A stretch of 64,000 bases of DNA from Parabacteroides merdae ATCC 43184 (GTDB lineage: Bacteria > Bacteroidota > Bacteroidia > Bacteroidales > Tannerellaceae). The stretch spans positions 1,302,001 to 1,366,000 of the forward strand of contig NZ_CP102286.1 in the NCBI RefSeq assembly GCF_025151215.1. Reading direction: 5' to 3'. The position numbers and the translations under genes were made by a program. Shown here piece after piece: positions 9,119 through 16,564 of the stretch. Positions within the stretch are counted from its first letter, which is position 1; each line of letters begins with the position of its first letter. Below the pieces are notes generated by a model that had not been told where the DNA came from, made no database searches, and saw nothing but the letters and a program-made list of their open reading frames with translations.

Positions 9119-9878
9119 TTTTGTAAATCCTAATTTGTTTATAGAAATACTGCCATTATGTCTGTTTACATGGGAGGAATGTATACAAATCAATAACGAT
9201 ACAAATATACACAATGATTCTCAATTGTGCAATTTAATTATATAAACTTAAACCAATACTTTTGTATCATATGGATAACAATTGTTTCCGTTAAGATTGT
9301 GAACAGGTTGTTTTAATGCAAAAATCATATTAAAGTATTACTTAATATATAGGCTATATTTTACTGTTAATCTTTTAATTAATAGAAAATAATATTGAGA
9401 TAATACGCCTATTTAGCCATAATTGTACGCATATGTAACAAAATAGTTAATGCATTAAATTAATAATCCTGTATAATCATTTGGTATATGATTACTTATG
9501 CTAAAAATATAAAGTAGAGATGAAATTGTTACTTTTGTCGGTTTATGATAGTAATGTAAACATAAACAAATGTTACACCCCTGTTATATGTTTACAAAGT
9601 AGAATCATGTAATGGCTATCTTTTGTACAAAAAGGGTTGTTTACATTTCTAACAAGCGCTATTCCGTTCACAATTCAATACCGAACTGAAAATACTTGAT
9701 TTCATAAACTGACAAAGTGTCTCTAATTTGTACTTGTACGATTTATGGACGAACATACTTTTATGCAGCTAAGGTTTTCCCTCTTCATTTTTGTGATTTT
9801 TGTGAACAGATATTCAGGAAAAGGCAAATATTAAAATCTAAGTAGGGTAAAATCAACGATAAAAGATTGAGAAACAAT
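9119..9878. other. long AT-rich intergenic region with repeated TGTTTACA boxes
   Basis: No credible gene is visible in this 760-bp stretch. It contains TGTTTACA at 9163-9170, 9589-9596 and 9638-9645 and its reverse complement TGTAAACA at 9555-9562. Base composition is markedly more AT-rich than the flanking genes. It is a candidate regulatory region for the XRE gene; a small RNA cannot be excluded. Confidence 0.5.
9202..9232 (-). promoter_or_regulatory. promoter of the XRE gene
   Basis: Minus-strand TATATTTG (9209-9202) with TTG at 9232-9230, spacing 20 nt. Transcription would begin near 9195, placing the 9163-9170 TGTTTACA box in the leader. Confidence 0.6.
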
Positions 9879-9938
9879 AAGAAGAGGCTTTTTATCCGGT
9901 TCAATTTTTCTGTTGTTCCAGATAAAAAGCCTCTTCTT
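9879..9938 (-). terminator. terminator after holA
   Basis: 18-bp perfect inverted repeat (9879-9896 AAGAAGAGGCTTTTTATC with 9921-9938). It lies 26 bp past the holA stop, which is on the minus strand. Confidence 0.8.
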
Positions 9939-9964
9939 TAGGCCAATCAAGTATAAAAAACGGT

Positions 9965-10987
9965 TTAATGCAGGATTTTGTAGAGTAATTCCTTTAAAAG
10001 TTCGGCATCGGAAACAGAAGTGTTTTCCACTCCCTTCGAACGGGCATCCGTCATACGGATATCGCTGATCAGATTGAACACTTTCATCGCCGAATAGTTT
10101 CGCATCCCTAAAAGATAATCCTTAACCTGGAATGTCCCCCGAAGTCCGAGTGCCGTCATCAAGCCGGCTTCGGAACGATCCTTCGTATAATAACAAATCA
10201 GGAGGTTCGAGAAATAATTAAATAATACAGGAAGGGTCATCTGGATCGGATTGCTTTTCGGGTTCTTCTCGAAGTATTGGGCAATACGGTTCGCCTTCAA
10301 GACATCTTTCATGGCAAGTGCCTTTATCAGTTCAAAGTTATTGTATTCTTTACTGATTCCGATATTTTGCTCCACCAGTTCCGGCGTGATGCGTTTTGCG
10401 CCTTTTTCAGGCAGGATCAGTGCCAGCTTATCCAATTCCTTACTCAGACGGCTTAAATCGTTTCCAAGGAAGTCAGAAAGCATCTGAGACGCCTTTCCGT
10501 CTATCCCTATGGAACGCATCTGCATAAAAGAGGCGATAAATGCCGGCATCTTGTAGTCGGGAATCTTTTTGGACTCGAACAGCACCCCGGTTTTGTCTGT
10601 TGCGGAAGCCAGCGCCTTACGACGATCTAAGTTTTTATATTTATAATTGATGACCAGAACTGTCGACATTAAAGGGTTCTTAACATAGTTCGACAGAAGC
10701 TCGATATCACGAATTAATTGAGCCTCCCGAACAACCACTAACTGATATTTTGACATCATCGGGAAACGGCGGGCTGCGTTAATTATAGATGCTGCATCCG
10801 TATCTGCTCCATACATGATAATTTGGTTAAAATCCCGTTCGGATTCTTCCAATACATTTTCGAGTAGCAAGTCTGTTATCTGATCCATAAAAAACGGTTC
10901 GTCACCCATCATTATATAGACAGGAGCGAATTTTTTTGCAACGATATCCCGACATATTTCCTCGTATGTATATTCTTTTTTTGCCAT
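9965..10987 (-). CDS. holA: DNA polymerase III subunit delta
   Basis: Clamp-loader subunit that opens the sliding clamp during replication. The 340-residue protein shows the delta layout: an N-terminal AAA+-like domain (FAPVYIMMGDEPFFMDQITDLL, residues about 20-45, where delta has lost a functional Walker A), a middle lid domain with FLGNDLSRLSKELDKLAL, and the C-terminal collar. An in-frame ATG lies 6 codons upstream (11005); MAKKEYTYEE at 10987 is the more typical start. The AMP nucleosidase gene lies 24 bp upstream on the same strand. Confidence 0.92.
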   Translation of the reverse strand: MAKKEYTYEEICRDIVAKKFAPVYIMMGDEPFFMDQITDLLLENVLEESERDFNQIIMYGADTDAASIINAARRFPMMSKYQLVVVREAQLIRDIELLSNYVKNPLMSTVLVINYKYKNLDRRKALASATDKTGVLFESKKIPDYKMPAFIASFMQMRSIGIDGKASQMLSDFLGNDLSRLSKELDKLALILPEKGAKRITPELVEQNIGISKEYNNFELIKALAMKDVLKANRIAQYFEKNPKSNPIQMTLPVLFNYFSNLLICYYTKDRSEAGLMTALGLRGTFQVKDYLLGMRNYSAMKVFNLISDIRMTDARSKGVENTSVSDAELLKELLYKILH

Positions 10988-11011
10988 ATTTGTGTGCGAT
11001 CTCAATTAAAA

Positions 11012-11788
11012 TTACCAACTGAAACGGATGTGACGGATCGTCTTCTTTCCATCAATAATCTGACGAAGCGCTTCCACTCCCAACATTACATGCTCTTTCG
11101 CAAAATTCCGGGTCACCTCGCGATCGCTGGCTTCCGTTTTCACCCCGGCTTCTTCCATAGGTTTGTCGGAAATCATCAACAAAGCTCCTGTCGGAATCTC
11201 GTTTGCAAAGCCTGCCGTAAACAAGGTTGCCGTCTCCATATCGATACCGGTAGCGTGTGTACGGCGAAGGTAGTTTTTGAAATCGCTGTCATATTCCCAT
11301 ACCCGTCGGTTCGTCGTGTAGACAGTCCCGGTCCAGTAATCTTTCCCCCGGTCACGTATGGCGGACGAGATGGCGCGCATCATCGAGAAAGCCGGGAGCG
11401 ACGGTACTTCTGCCGGCAGATATTCGTTCGAAGTGCCTTCTCCTCGGATAGCCGCAATCGGCATGACATAATCTCCCAGGTTGTTCGCCTTCTTCAATCC
11501 TCCGCATTTCCCCAGAAAGAGGACGGCAGTCGGCTTTATCGCCGATAGCAAGTCCATAATTGTCGCCGCATTCGCGCTCCCCATCCCGAAGTTGATAATC
11601 GTGATGCCATTGGCCGCTGCGTTCGGCATGGAGTTTTTCAGTCCCAGGATCGGCACGTTAAAGTGGTCGGCAAACAGTTCCACATACTTCGTGAAGTTGG
11701 TAAGCAGGATATATTTGTCGAAGTCTTCCAGCTTCCGCTCCGTATAGCGCGGCAACCAATTCTCGACAATTTCTTGTTTTGTTTTCAT
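11012..11788 (-). CDS. amn: AMP nucleosidase (short form)
   Basis: Splits AMP into adenine and ribose-5-phosphate, adjusting the adenylate pool. The 258-residue protein is the short Bacteroidota form that lacks the N-terminal regulatory domain of E. coli Amn (about 484 residues). Nucleoside-phosphorylase-fold motifs are clear: GMGSANAATIMDLL, LFLGKCGGLK, GIDMETATLFTAGF and LLMISDKPM. It precedes holA on the same strand and is divergent from the HsdR-N gene 54 bp away. Confidence 0.88.
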   Translation of the reverse strand: MKTKQEIVENWLPRYTERKLEDFDKYILLTNFTKYVELFADHFNVPILGLKNSMPNAAANGITIINFGMGSANAATIMDLLSAIKPTAVLFLGKCGGLKKANNLGDYVMPIAAIRGEGTSNEYLPAEVPSLPAFSMMRAISSAIRDRGKDYWTGTVYTTNRRVWEYDSDFKNYLRRTHATGIDMETATLFTAGFANEIPTGALLMISDKPMEEAGVKTEASDREVTRNFAKEHVMLGVEALRQIIDGKKTIRHIRFSW

Positions 11789-11842
11789 AAATCACTACCT
11801 TTGATGGTCTATTTTCACAGAATAAAAGAACAAATATAGTAA

Positions 11843-12292
11843 ATGCTTGCATTAAACTTACCTGGTTTTGCGCCTAAAGTAGCAGAAAAAGATGGAAAAC
11901 GTACGATCTTCGATCCCGTACGGCAAAAATATGTGGCTCTCACTCCTGAAGAATGGGTACGTCAGCATTTTGTCAATTATCTGATCACTCGGAAAAGCTA
12001 CCCGAAAGAACTGCTGGCAAACGAAGTGCTGGTCAAGCTGAATGGAACCTCCAAACGTTGCGATACGGTTGCTTACAACCGTTTTCTTGAACCTCTGGTC
12101 ATCGTCGAGTACAAGGCTCCCCATATAAACATTACCAACACTGTTTTCGACCAGATAGCCCGTTATAACATGGTGCTACGTGTCGAATACCTGATTGTTA
12201 GCAATGGCTTAAACCACTATTGCTGCAAAATCGACTATAACAACCGGGCATACACTTTTTTGGAAGGAATACCCGCATACAACGAATTATAA
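11843..12292 (+). CDS. stand-alone HsdR N-terminal (PD-(D/E)xK) domain protein
   Basis: The 149-residue protein corresponds to the N-terminal nuclease fold of type I restriction R subunits. A PD-(D/E)xK-like set is readable: E in LANEVLV, D in KRCDTVAY and ExK in VIVEYKAPH, so the active site looks intact. There is no helicase or motor part and no HsdM/HsdS gene nearby, so it is not a restriction system. Its role is unknown; a DNA repair or replication task is possible because it sits next to holA (inference only). Confidence 0.85.
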   Translation: MLALNLPGFAPKVAEKDGKRTIFDPVRQKYVALTPEEWVRQHFVNYLITRKSYPKELLANEVLVKLNGTSKRCDTVAYNRFLEPLVIVEYKAPHINITNTVFDQIARYNMVLRVEYLIVSNGLNHYCCKIDYNNRAYTFLEGIPAYNEL

Positions 12293-12360
12293 ACATCGTT
12301 TTTACCGATATTAACATCCGATATACAAACCTTTACATCCAAATGTCAGGACCTTTTTTG

Positions 12361-12685
12361 TCAAAACAGGGCGGAAAAAATCCTCTGCATCCCCATCTTC
12401 ACGCCTGTACACCCGGATGTAGGCTCCTTGAACATCCGGGTGTCCGTCCTCGCTACACCCGGATGTTTACGGACAAATGTAGTTAGTTTGCTAAAAATAA
12501 GACCGTTAGTTATACAAACGAATCCCTTTATTTCTCTCAAAAAAGAAACGGATGTCTTGTGATAGGGTGTGATAGAAGTGTGATAGAAGTGTGATAGAGA
12601 AAACAAAATAGTATCACTTGTTATCGCCATTGAAAAACAAAGGCAACACCCGGCCGGGTGATAGAGTGATACTACAAAAGCAAAA
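12361..12685. repeat. composite intergenic repeat, copy A
   Basis: Begins with TCAAAACAGGGCGGAAAAA (12361-12379). A degenerate unit follows at 12387, then three exact 12-bp units: ACACCCGGATGT at 12409 and 12455 and its reverse complement ACATCCGGGTGT at 12432, with starts exactly 23 bp apart. TGATAG follows at 12560, 12570, 12581 and 12592 (10-11 bp pitch). A 10-bp inverted repeat (12609-12618 with 12665-12674) encloses a 14-bp palindrome CACCCGGCCGGGTG (12647-12660). Same architecture as copies B and C. No coding function is supported. Confidence 0.8.
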
Positions 12686-12719
12686 CAACACAGGTAAACA
12701 ACAAAGCTCTAACTAAAAC

Positions 12720-12905
12720 TTACAGAACGGATGCGGTCTGATCCCTATATATCATAATGGAATCGGACATCTGCATATTGGCCGGTCTGTCGACATACAC
12801 GGAATTACTATCCTTTATGACAGGTTGGTCAGTTGTTTTCTTCTCATCGAAGATTAGTGAATAACCTAAGATTACTGCAAAAAAAGATAATATCAATGCT
12901 TTCAT
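12720..12905 (-). CDS. small membrane-anchored hypothetical protein
   Basis: A 61-residue reading frame starting with a hydrophobic segment MKALILSFFAVILGYSLIF (a signal anchor or signal peptide) followed by a polar, acidic tail (about 20-61). No family is recognised. It lies alone between composite repeat A and the nqr terminator, on the same strand as nqr. The protein-like composition (charged stop-transfer residues DEKK right after the helix) argues for a real gene, but the call rests on that alone. Confidence 0.45.
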   Translation of the reverse strand: MKALILSFFAVILGYSLIFDEKKTTDQPVIKDSNSVYVDRPANMQMSDSIMIYRDQTASVL

Positions 12906-13074
12906 ATTCTATTACAATTTTAATATCATATATAAGTATGATGTATTCAAAACGCAAAACGCTGCACTATATTACAAAAGAAATGTATTTTCTTTGTAAT
13001 TCTTTCGTAACAACTCGTCCTTATCCCTTGATTTTTATGGATAACAGGTTAATACACAGAATAGTTCAAAAAAA

Positions 13075-13107
13075 AATCGGGGAAAGAATAAATATCCTTC
13101 CCCGATT
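13075..13107 (-). terminator. terminator of the nqr operon
   Basis: 10-bp perfect stem (AATCGGGGAA, 13075-13084, with 13098-13107). On the minus strand it is followed by a run of T, giving a standard intrinsic terminator 28 bp past the nqrF stop. Confidence 0.85.
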
Positions 13108-13135
13108 CTATTATTGTCATGTTTCGAATGATCTG

Positions 13136-14425
13136 TTACGCGCCGAAATCGTCGAAATGCAACATTTCACGCGGCACGCCCAGATTGTCCAGCATATTTT
13201 CCACTGCCTTTGACATCGGGCCCGGACCACACATGTAGTATTCGATATCTTCCGGAGCTTCGTGATCCTTCAGATATGTATCGTAGATTACTTGGTGAAC
13301 GAAACCGGCCGTGTACTTCACTCCTGCCGCATCGGCTGCCGGATCCGGACGGTCGAGTGCCAGATGGAATGTGAAGTTCGGGAATTCCTTTTCGATTTCC
13401 AGGAAATCTTCCAGATAGAACACTTCGTTCAAGGCACGGGCGCCATAGAAGTATGACATCTTGCGATCCGTAGTCTTGAGTGTCTTCGTCATGTGCATGA
13501 TCTGAGCACGAAGCGGAGCCATACCGGCACCACCACCGACCCACATCATCTCTCTCTTCGAATCGAAGATCGGATGGAAATCACCATAAGGACCGCTCAT
13601 CGTCACCTTATCACCAGGTTTCAGGGTAAAGATATAAGAAGAAGCGATACCCGGCATCACATCCTGGAAGCCCACTTCGGGTTTCGGTTTGAACGGCGGA
13701 GTGGCTATACGAACCGTCAACATGATGCGGTCGCCTTCTGCAGGATAGTTGGCCATAGAGTAAGCACGGATGGTCGGTGTGTCGTTCTTGCATTTCAACG
13801 TGAACAAACCGAACTTTTCCCAAGCCGGCAGATATTCTTCGCCGATCAGCGACTTGTCGATATCCTTGTTGTAATCCATTGCGTATGCCGGAATCTTGAT
13901 CTGGGCATAAGAACCCGGCAGGAAGTCCATGTGTTCACCCTTAGGCAACGCCACGATAAACTCTTTGATGAAAGTAGCCACGTTCTTGTTGGAGATGACT
14001 TCGCATTCCCATTCCTTTACACCGAAAACTTCGTCCGGAACCTGAACGACCATATCTTCCTTCACTTTGCACTGACATGCCAGACGCCAGTGTTCCTTAA
14101 TCTGTTTACGAGAGAAAAAGCCCTTTTCTGTCGGCAGGATTTCCCCGCCTCCTTCCAATACCTGTGCACGGCACTGGCCACATTTACCACCACCACCACA
14201 AGCAGAAGACAAGAAGATACCACCACTTTGCAAACCAGCCAGCAAAGTGCTTCCTATAGGAGTCTCAATATCTTTTTCTCCATTTACCTTCAGGTCTACA
14301 TTTCCTGACGGTACCAATTTTGCTTTGGCCGCCAACAACGCACCCACCAGGATCAGCGTAATCACCAAGAAGATCACGGCACCTGCTGCGATTGTAAGAC
14401 TGCCAGTCGTCATTAATAAAGTCAT
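13136..14425 (-). CDS. nqrF: Na+-NQR subunit F (NADH dehydrogenase, FAD and [2Fe-2S])
   Basis: Entry point of electrons into the sodium-pumping NADH:quinone reductase. The 429-residue protein has one N-terminal transmembrane helix (about 8-30), a ferredoxin domain with SACGGGGKCGQC supplying the [2Fe-2S] ligands (about 74-85), and an FNR-like FAD/NADH module with RAYSMANYP, WVGGGAGMAPLRAQ and YYMCGPGPM. Last gene of nqrABCDEF, 27 bp after nqrE. Confidence 0.96.
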   Translation of the reverse strand: MTLLMTTGSLTIAAGAVIFLVITLILVGALLAAKAKLVPSGNVDLKVNGEKDIETPIGSTLLAGLQSGGIFLSSACGGGGKCGQCRAQVLEGGGEILPTEKGFFSRKQIKEHWRLACQCKVKEDMVVQVPDEVFGVKEWECEVISNKNVATFIKEFIVALPKGEHMDFLPGSYAQIKIPAYAMDYNKDIDKSLIGEEYLPAWEKFGLFTLKCKNDTPTIRAYSMANYPAEGDRIMLTVRIATPPFKPKPEVGFQDVMPGIASSYIFTLKPGDKVTMSGPYGDFHPIFDSKREMMWVGGGAGMAPLRAQIMHMTKTLKTTDRKMSYFYGARALNEVFYLEDFLEIEKEFPNFTFHLALDRPDPAADAAGVKYTAGFVHQVIYDTYLKDHEAPEDIEYYMCGPGPMSKAVENMLDNLGVPREMLHFDDFGA

Positions 14426-14452
14426 TTCTGTAATAAGTTTAATGCGTTAATA

Positions 14453-15070
14453 TTATATCTTAAGACCTGAGAAGCACATGAATGCCATACCCATCAAACC
14501 TGTGATGATAAAGGTGATACCAAGACCTTTCAACGGTTTGGGGATATCCGAGTATGCCAGCTTTTCACGGATGGCAGCCATACCGACGATAGCCAGCATC
14601 CAACCGATACCAGAACCTAAGCCATAAACAGTTGCAACACCTACGTTAGGAAATGCCTTTTGTTGCATAAACAGAGAACCACCCAGGATAGCGCAGTTTA
14701 CAGCGATCAGCGGCAAAAAGATACCCAGAGAAGCGTACAGAGCCGGAGCAAACTTTTCCACTACCATTTCCACCAACTGCGTAAACGAAGCGATGATGGC
14801 GATAAAGATAATGAAAGCAAGGAAGCTCAGGTTTACACCAGCGAATTCAGCACCCAGCCATTGCAGAGCACCTTCCTTCAATACATAATTTTCAAGCATA
14901 TAGTTGATCGGCAACGTACATGTCAGAATGAACGTCACAGCCATACCTAATCCCAAAGCAGTCTTTACGTTCTTGGAAACAGCCAGGAAAGAACACATAC
15001 CCAGATAGTATGCGAAAATCATGTTGTCTACAAAGATCGAGCGGACAAATGTGCTTAATAATTCTTCCAT
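14453..15070 (-). CDS. nqrE: Na+-NQR subunit E
   Basis: Integral membrane subunit of 205 residues with six hydrophobic helices, paired with NqrD; together they hold an intramembrane iron centre and form part of the Na+ path (family knowledge). Typical segments are visible: LGMCSFLAVSKNVKTALGLG and VNCAILGGSLFM, which carry the conserved cysteines. 25 bp after nqrD. Confidence 0.95.
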   Translation of the reverse strand: MEELLSTFVRSIFVDNMIFAYYLGMCSFLAVSKNVKTALGLGMAVTFILTCTLPINYMLENYVLKEGALQWLGAEFAGVNLSFLAFIIFIAIIASFTQLVEMVVEKFAPALYASLGIFLPLIAVNCAILGGSLFMQQKAFPNVGVATVYGLGSGIGWMLAIVGMAAIREKLAYSDIPKPLKGLGITFIITGLMGMAFMCFSGLKI

Positions 15071-15095
15071 TCTATTATTTTTTTAATAGTTAGCA

Positions 15096-15725
15096 TTAAT
15101 TTTCCTGAAGTTCCTTGTTACGAGAACGGTGAACCCAAATAATCACGGCGATCACGATCAATGCCATCGGAGGCAGGATCATCAAACCGTTGTTCACATA
15201 ACCGAAGTCATAGAATGCCTGCGGAATAACCTGGAATCCCAGCAACGTGCCGGAACCTAACAGCTCGCGGAAGAAACCGACGATCACCAGGATCAATGCA
15301 TAGCCTAAACCGTTACCGATACCGTCAAGGAATGATTCCCACGGACCGTTACCCAGTGCAAATGCTTCCAGACGTCCCATCAGGATACAGTTGGTAATGA
15401 TCAGACCCACAAACACTGAAAGCTGTTTGTTTACGTCATAAGCAAACGCTTTCAGCACTTCACTCACGATAGTCACCAATGCTGCCACCACCACCAGCTG
15501 CACAATGATACGGATACGGTTTGGAATCGTATTACGCAGCAGTGAAATGATCACGTTGGCAAAAGCCACAACAGCCGTTACTGAAATACCCATTACAATA
15601 GCCGGCTCCAGTTTTGATGTTACAGCCAGCGCAGAGCAGATACCCAACATCTGGACGATGACCGGGTTGTTTACGCTAAGCGGGCCTAACAGAACTTCTT
15701 TATTCTTTTCAGATAATAATCCCAT
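15096..15725 (-). CDS. nqrD: Na+-NQR subunit D
   Basis: Integral membrane subunit of 209 residues, homologous to NqrE and inverted relative to it. LGICSALAVTSKLEPAIVMG and IITNCILMGRLEAFA carry the conserved cysteines for the shared iron centre. Only 7 bp separate it from nqrC, so translation is probably coupled. Confidence 0.95.
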   Translation of the reverse strand: MGLLSEKNKEVLLGPLSVNNPVIVQMLGICSALAVTSKLEPAIVMGISVTAVVAFANVIISLLRNTIPNRIRIIVQLVVVAALVTIVSEVLKAFAYDVNKQLSVFVGLIITNCILMGRLEAFALGNGPWESFLDGIGNGLGYALILVIVGFFRELLGSGTLLGFQVIPQAFYDFGYVNNGLMILPPMALIVIAVIIWVHRSRNKELQEN

Positions 15726-15732
15726 TTTCTAC

Positions 15733-16551
15733 TTAATTTTGTGAGGTTAAAAACTTAACATAACCATTCAAACTATTAAATAACATCGCCTGTACTCCCT
15801 GGCTTGTAATCGTACCGCCGGAAATACCGTCTACATAATCCTGACCGGCAACGCTCTTGCCAGGCTTAACGACCGCAATAGACTTGAATGTACCGTCCAT
15901 GAACAGTTTCTTACCCTTGAATTCATTGCTGAATGCAGGTTTTGCTATTTCAGCACCCAATCCCGGAGTTTCACCCTGGTGGCTGAAATCAGCACCATAA
16001 ACCGTATTCCTATCGCTGTCTACAGAAATATATCCCCACAGCGGTCCCCACAAACCGGCACCATGCAAAGCCATGATGTATTTAGGCTGGCCATCTACAT
16101 TTGCAACGAAAACCGGATACTGGTGTTCGGCAGCAGCCTTCACCACATCGGCGGCAAAAGCGTCACCTTCTACTTTTTCACCATTTTCATTTACCAGAAA
16201 TGCTTCTTTGATCAATTCCGAATATTTAGCTTCGGCTTCATTTGCCGGAACCGTCACGTTGATGGAGCGCAGGATCTGCTGTCTCTTGTCGTTTTCCTCG
16301 TTTTTCTGCTGGAAAGTTCTAAGCGATTGCGAAGTAAAGGCCAGCACGACTGCGACCAGAACAACCATTACGGAAGCATAAACAACAGTATACACGTTAC
16401 TGTCTCTGTCCAATCCCTTTTTCTTGTCGGCAGCAGCCTCGTCTTTCATTTCTTCGAAATCGGAAGCGGGAGCTGCACATACAGGACAAACATCCGGAGC
16501 TTTATTTCCTTCGTGGATATATCCACATACTTTACATTTATATTTTGCCAT
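15733..16551 (-). CDS. nqrC: Na+-NQR subunit C with an N-terminal rubredoxin-like domain
   Basis: The 272-residue protein is a fusion. Residues 1-35 form a rubredoxin or rubrerythrin-tail knuckle with Cys at 6, 9, 22 and 25 (YKCKVCGYIHEG ... CPVCAAP), followed by a charged linker. A transmembrane helix (about 55-75) leads into the FMN-binding domain, with the flavinylation motif SGGTIT near residue 246. Canonical NqrC begins directly with the helix. Since the helix places the N-terminus in the cytoplasm, the added iron (or zinc) site would face NqrF. The domain is in frame with no intervening stop. It lies 13 bp after nqrB. Confidence 0.93.
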   Translation of the reverse strand: MAKYKCKVCGYIHEGNKAPDVCPVCAAPASDFEEMKDEAAADKKKGLDRDSNVYTVVYASVMVVLVAVVLAFTSQSLRTFQQKNEENDKRQQILRSINVTVPANEAEAKYSELIKEAFLVNENGEKVEGDAFAADVVKAAAEHQYPVFVANVDGQPKYIMALHGAGLWGPLWGYISVDSDRNTVYGADFSHQGETPGLGAEIAKPAFSNEFKGKKLFMDGTFKSIAVVKPGKSVAGQDYVDGISGGTITSQGVQAMLFNSLNGYVKFLTSQN

Positions 16552-16564
16552 ACTCCTTCTTACT

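Noticed and set aside
12387..12466. Array as a CRISPR
   Set aside because: Repeats are 12 bp and spacers 11 bp, far below CRISPR size; only four units, and no cas genes in the window.
12361..12630. 89-residue minus-strand reading frame
   Set aside because: It reads through the 23-bp array and TGATAG repeats of composite copy A; its residues (for example HPGV, SGCTGV) simply translate the repeated DNA.
13493..14308. 271-residue plus-strand frame
   Set aside because: Antisense shadow of nqrF, which has clear ferredoxin and FNR motifs; the shadow has no recognisable domain.
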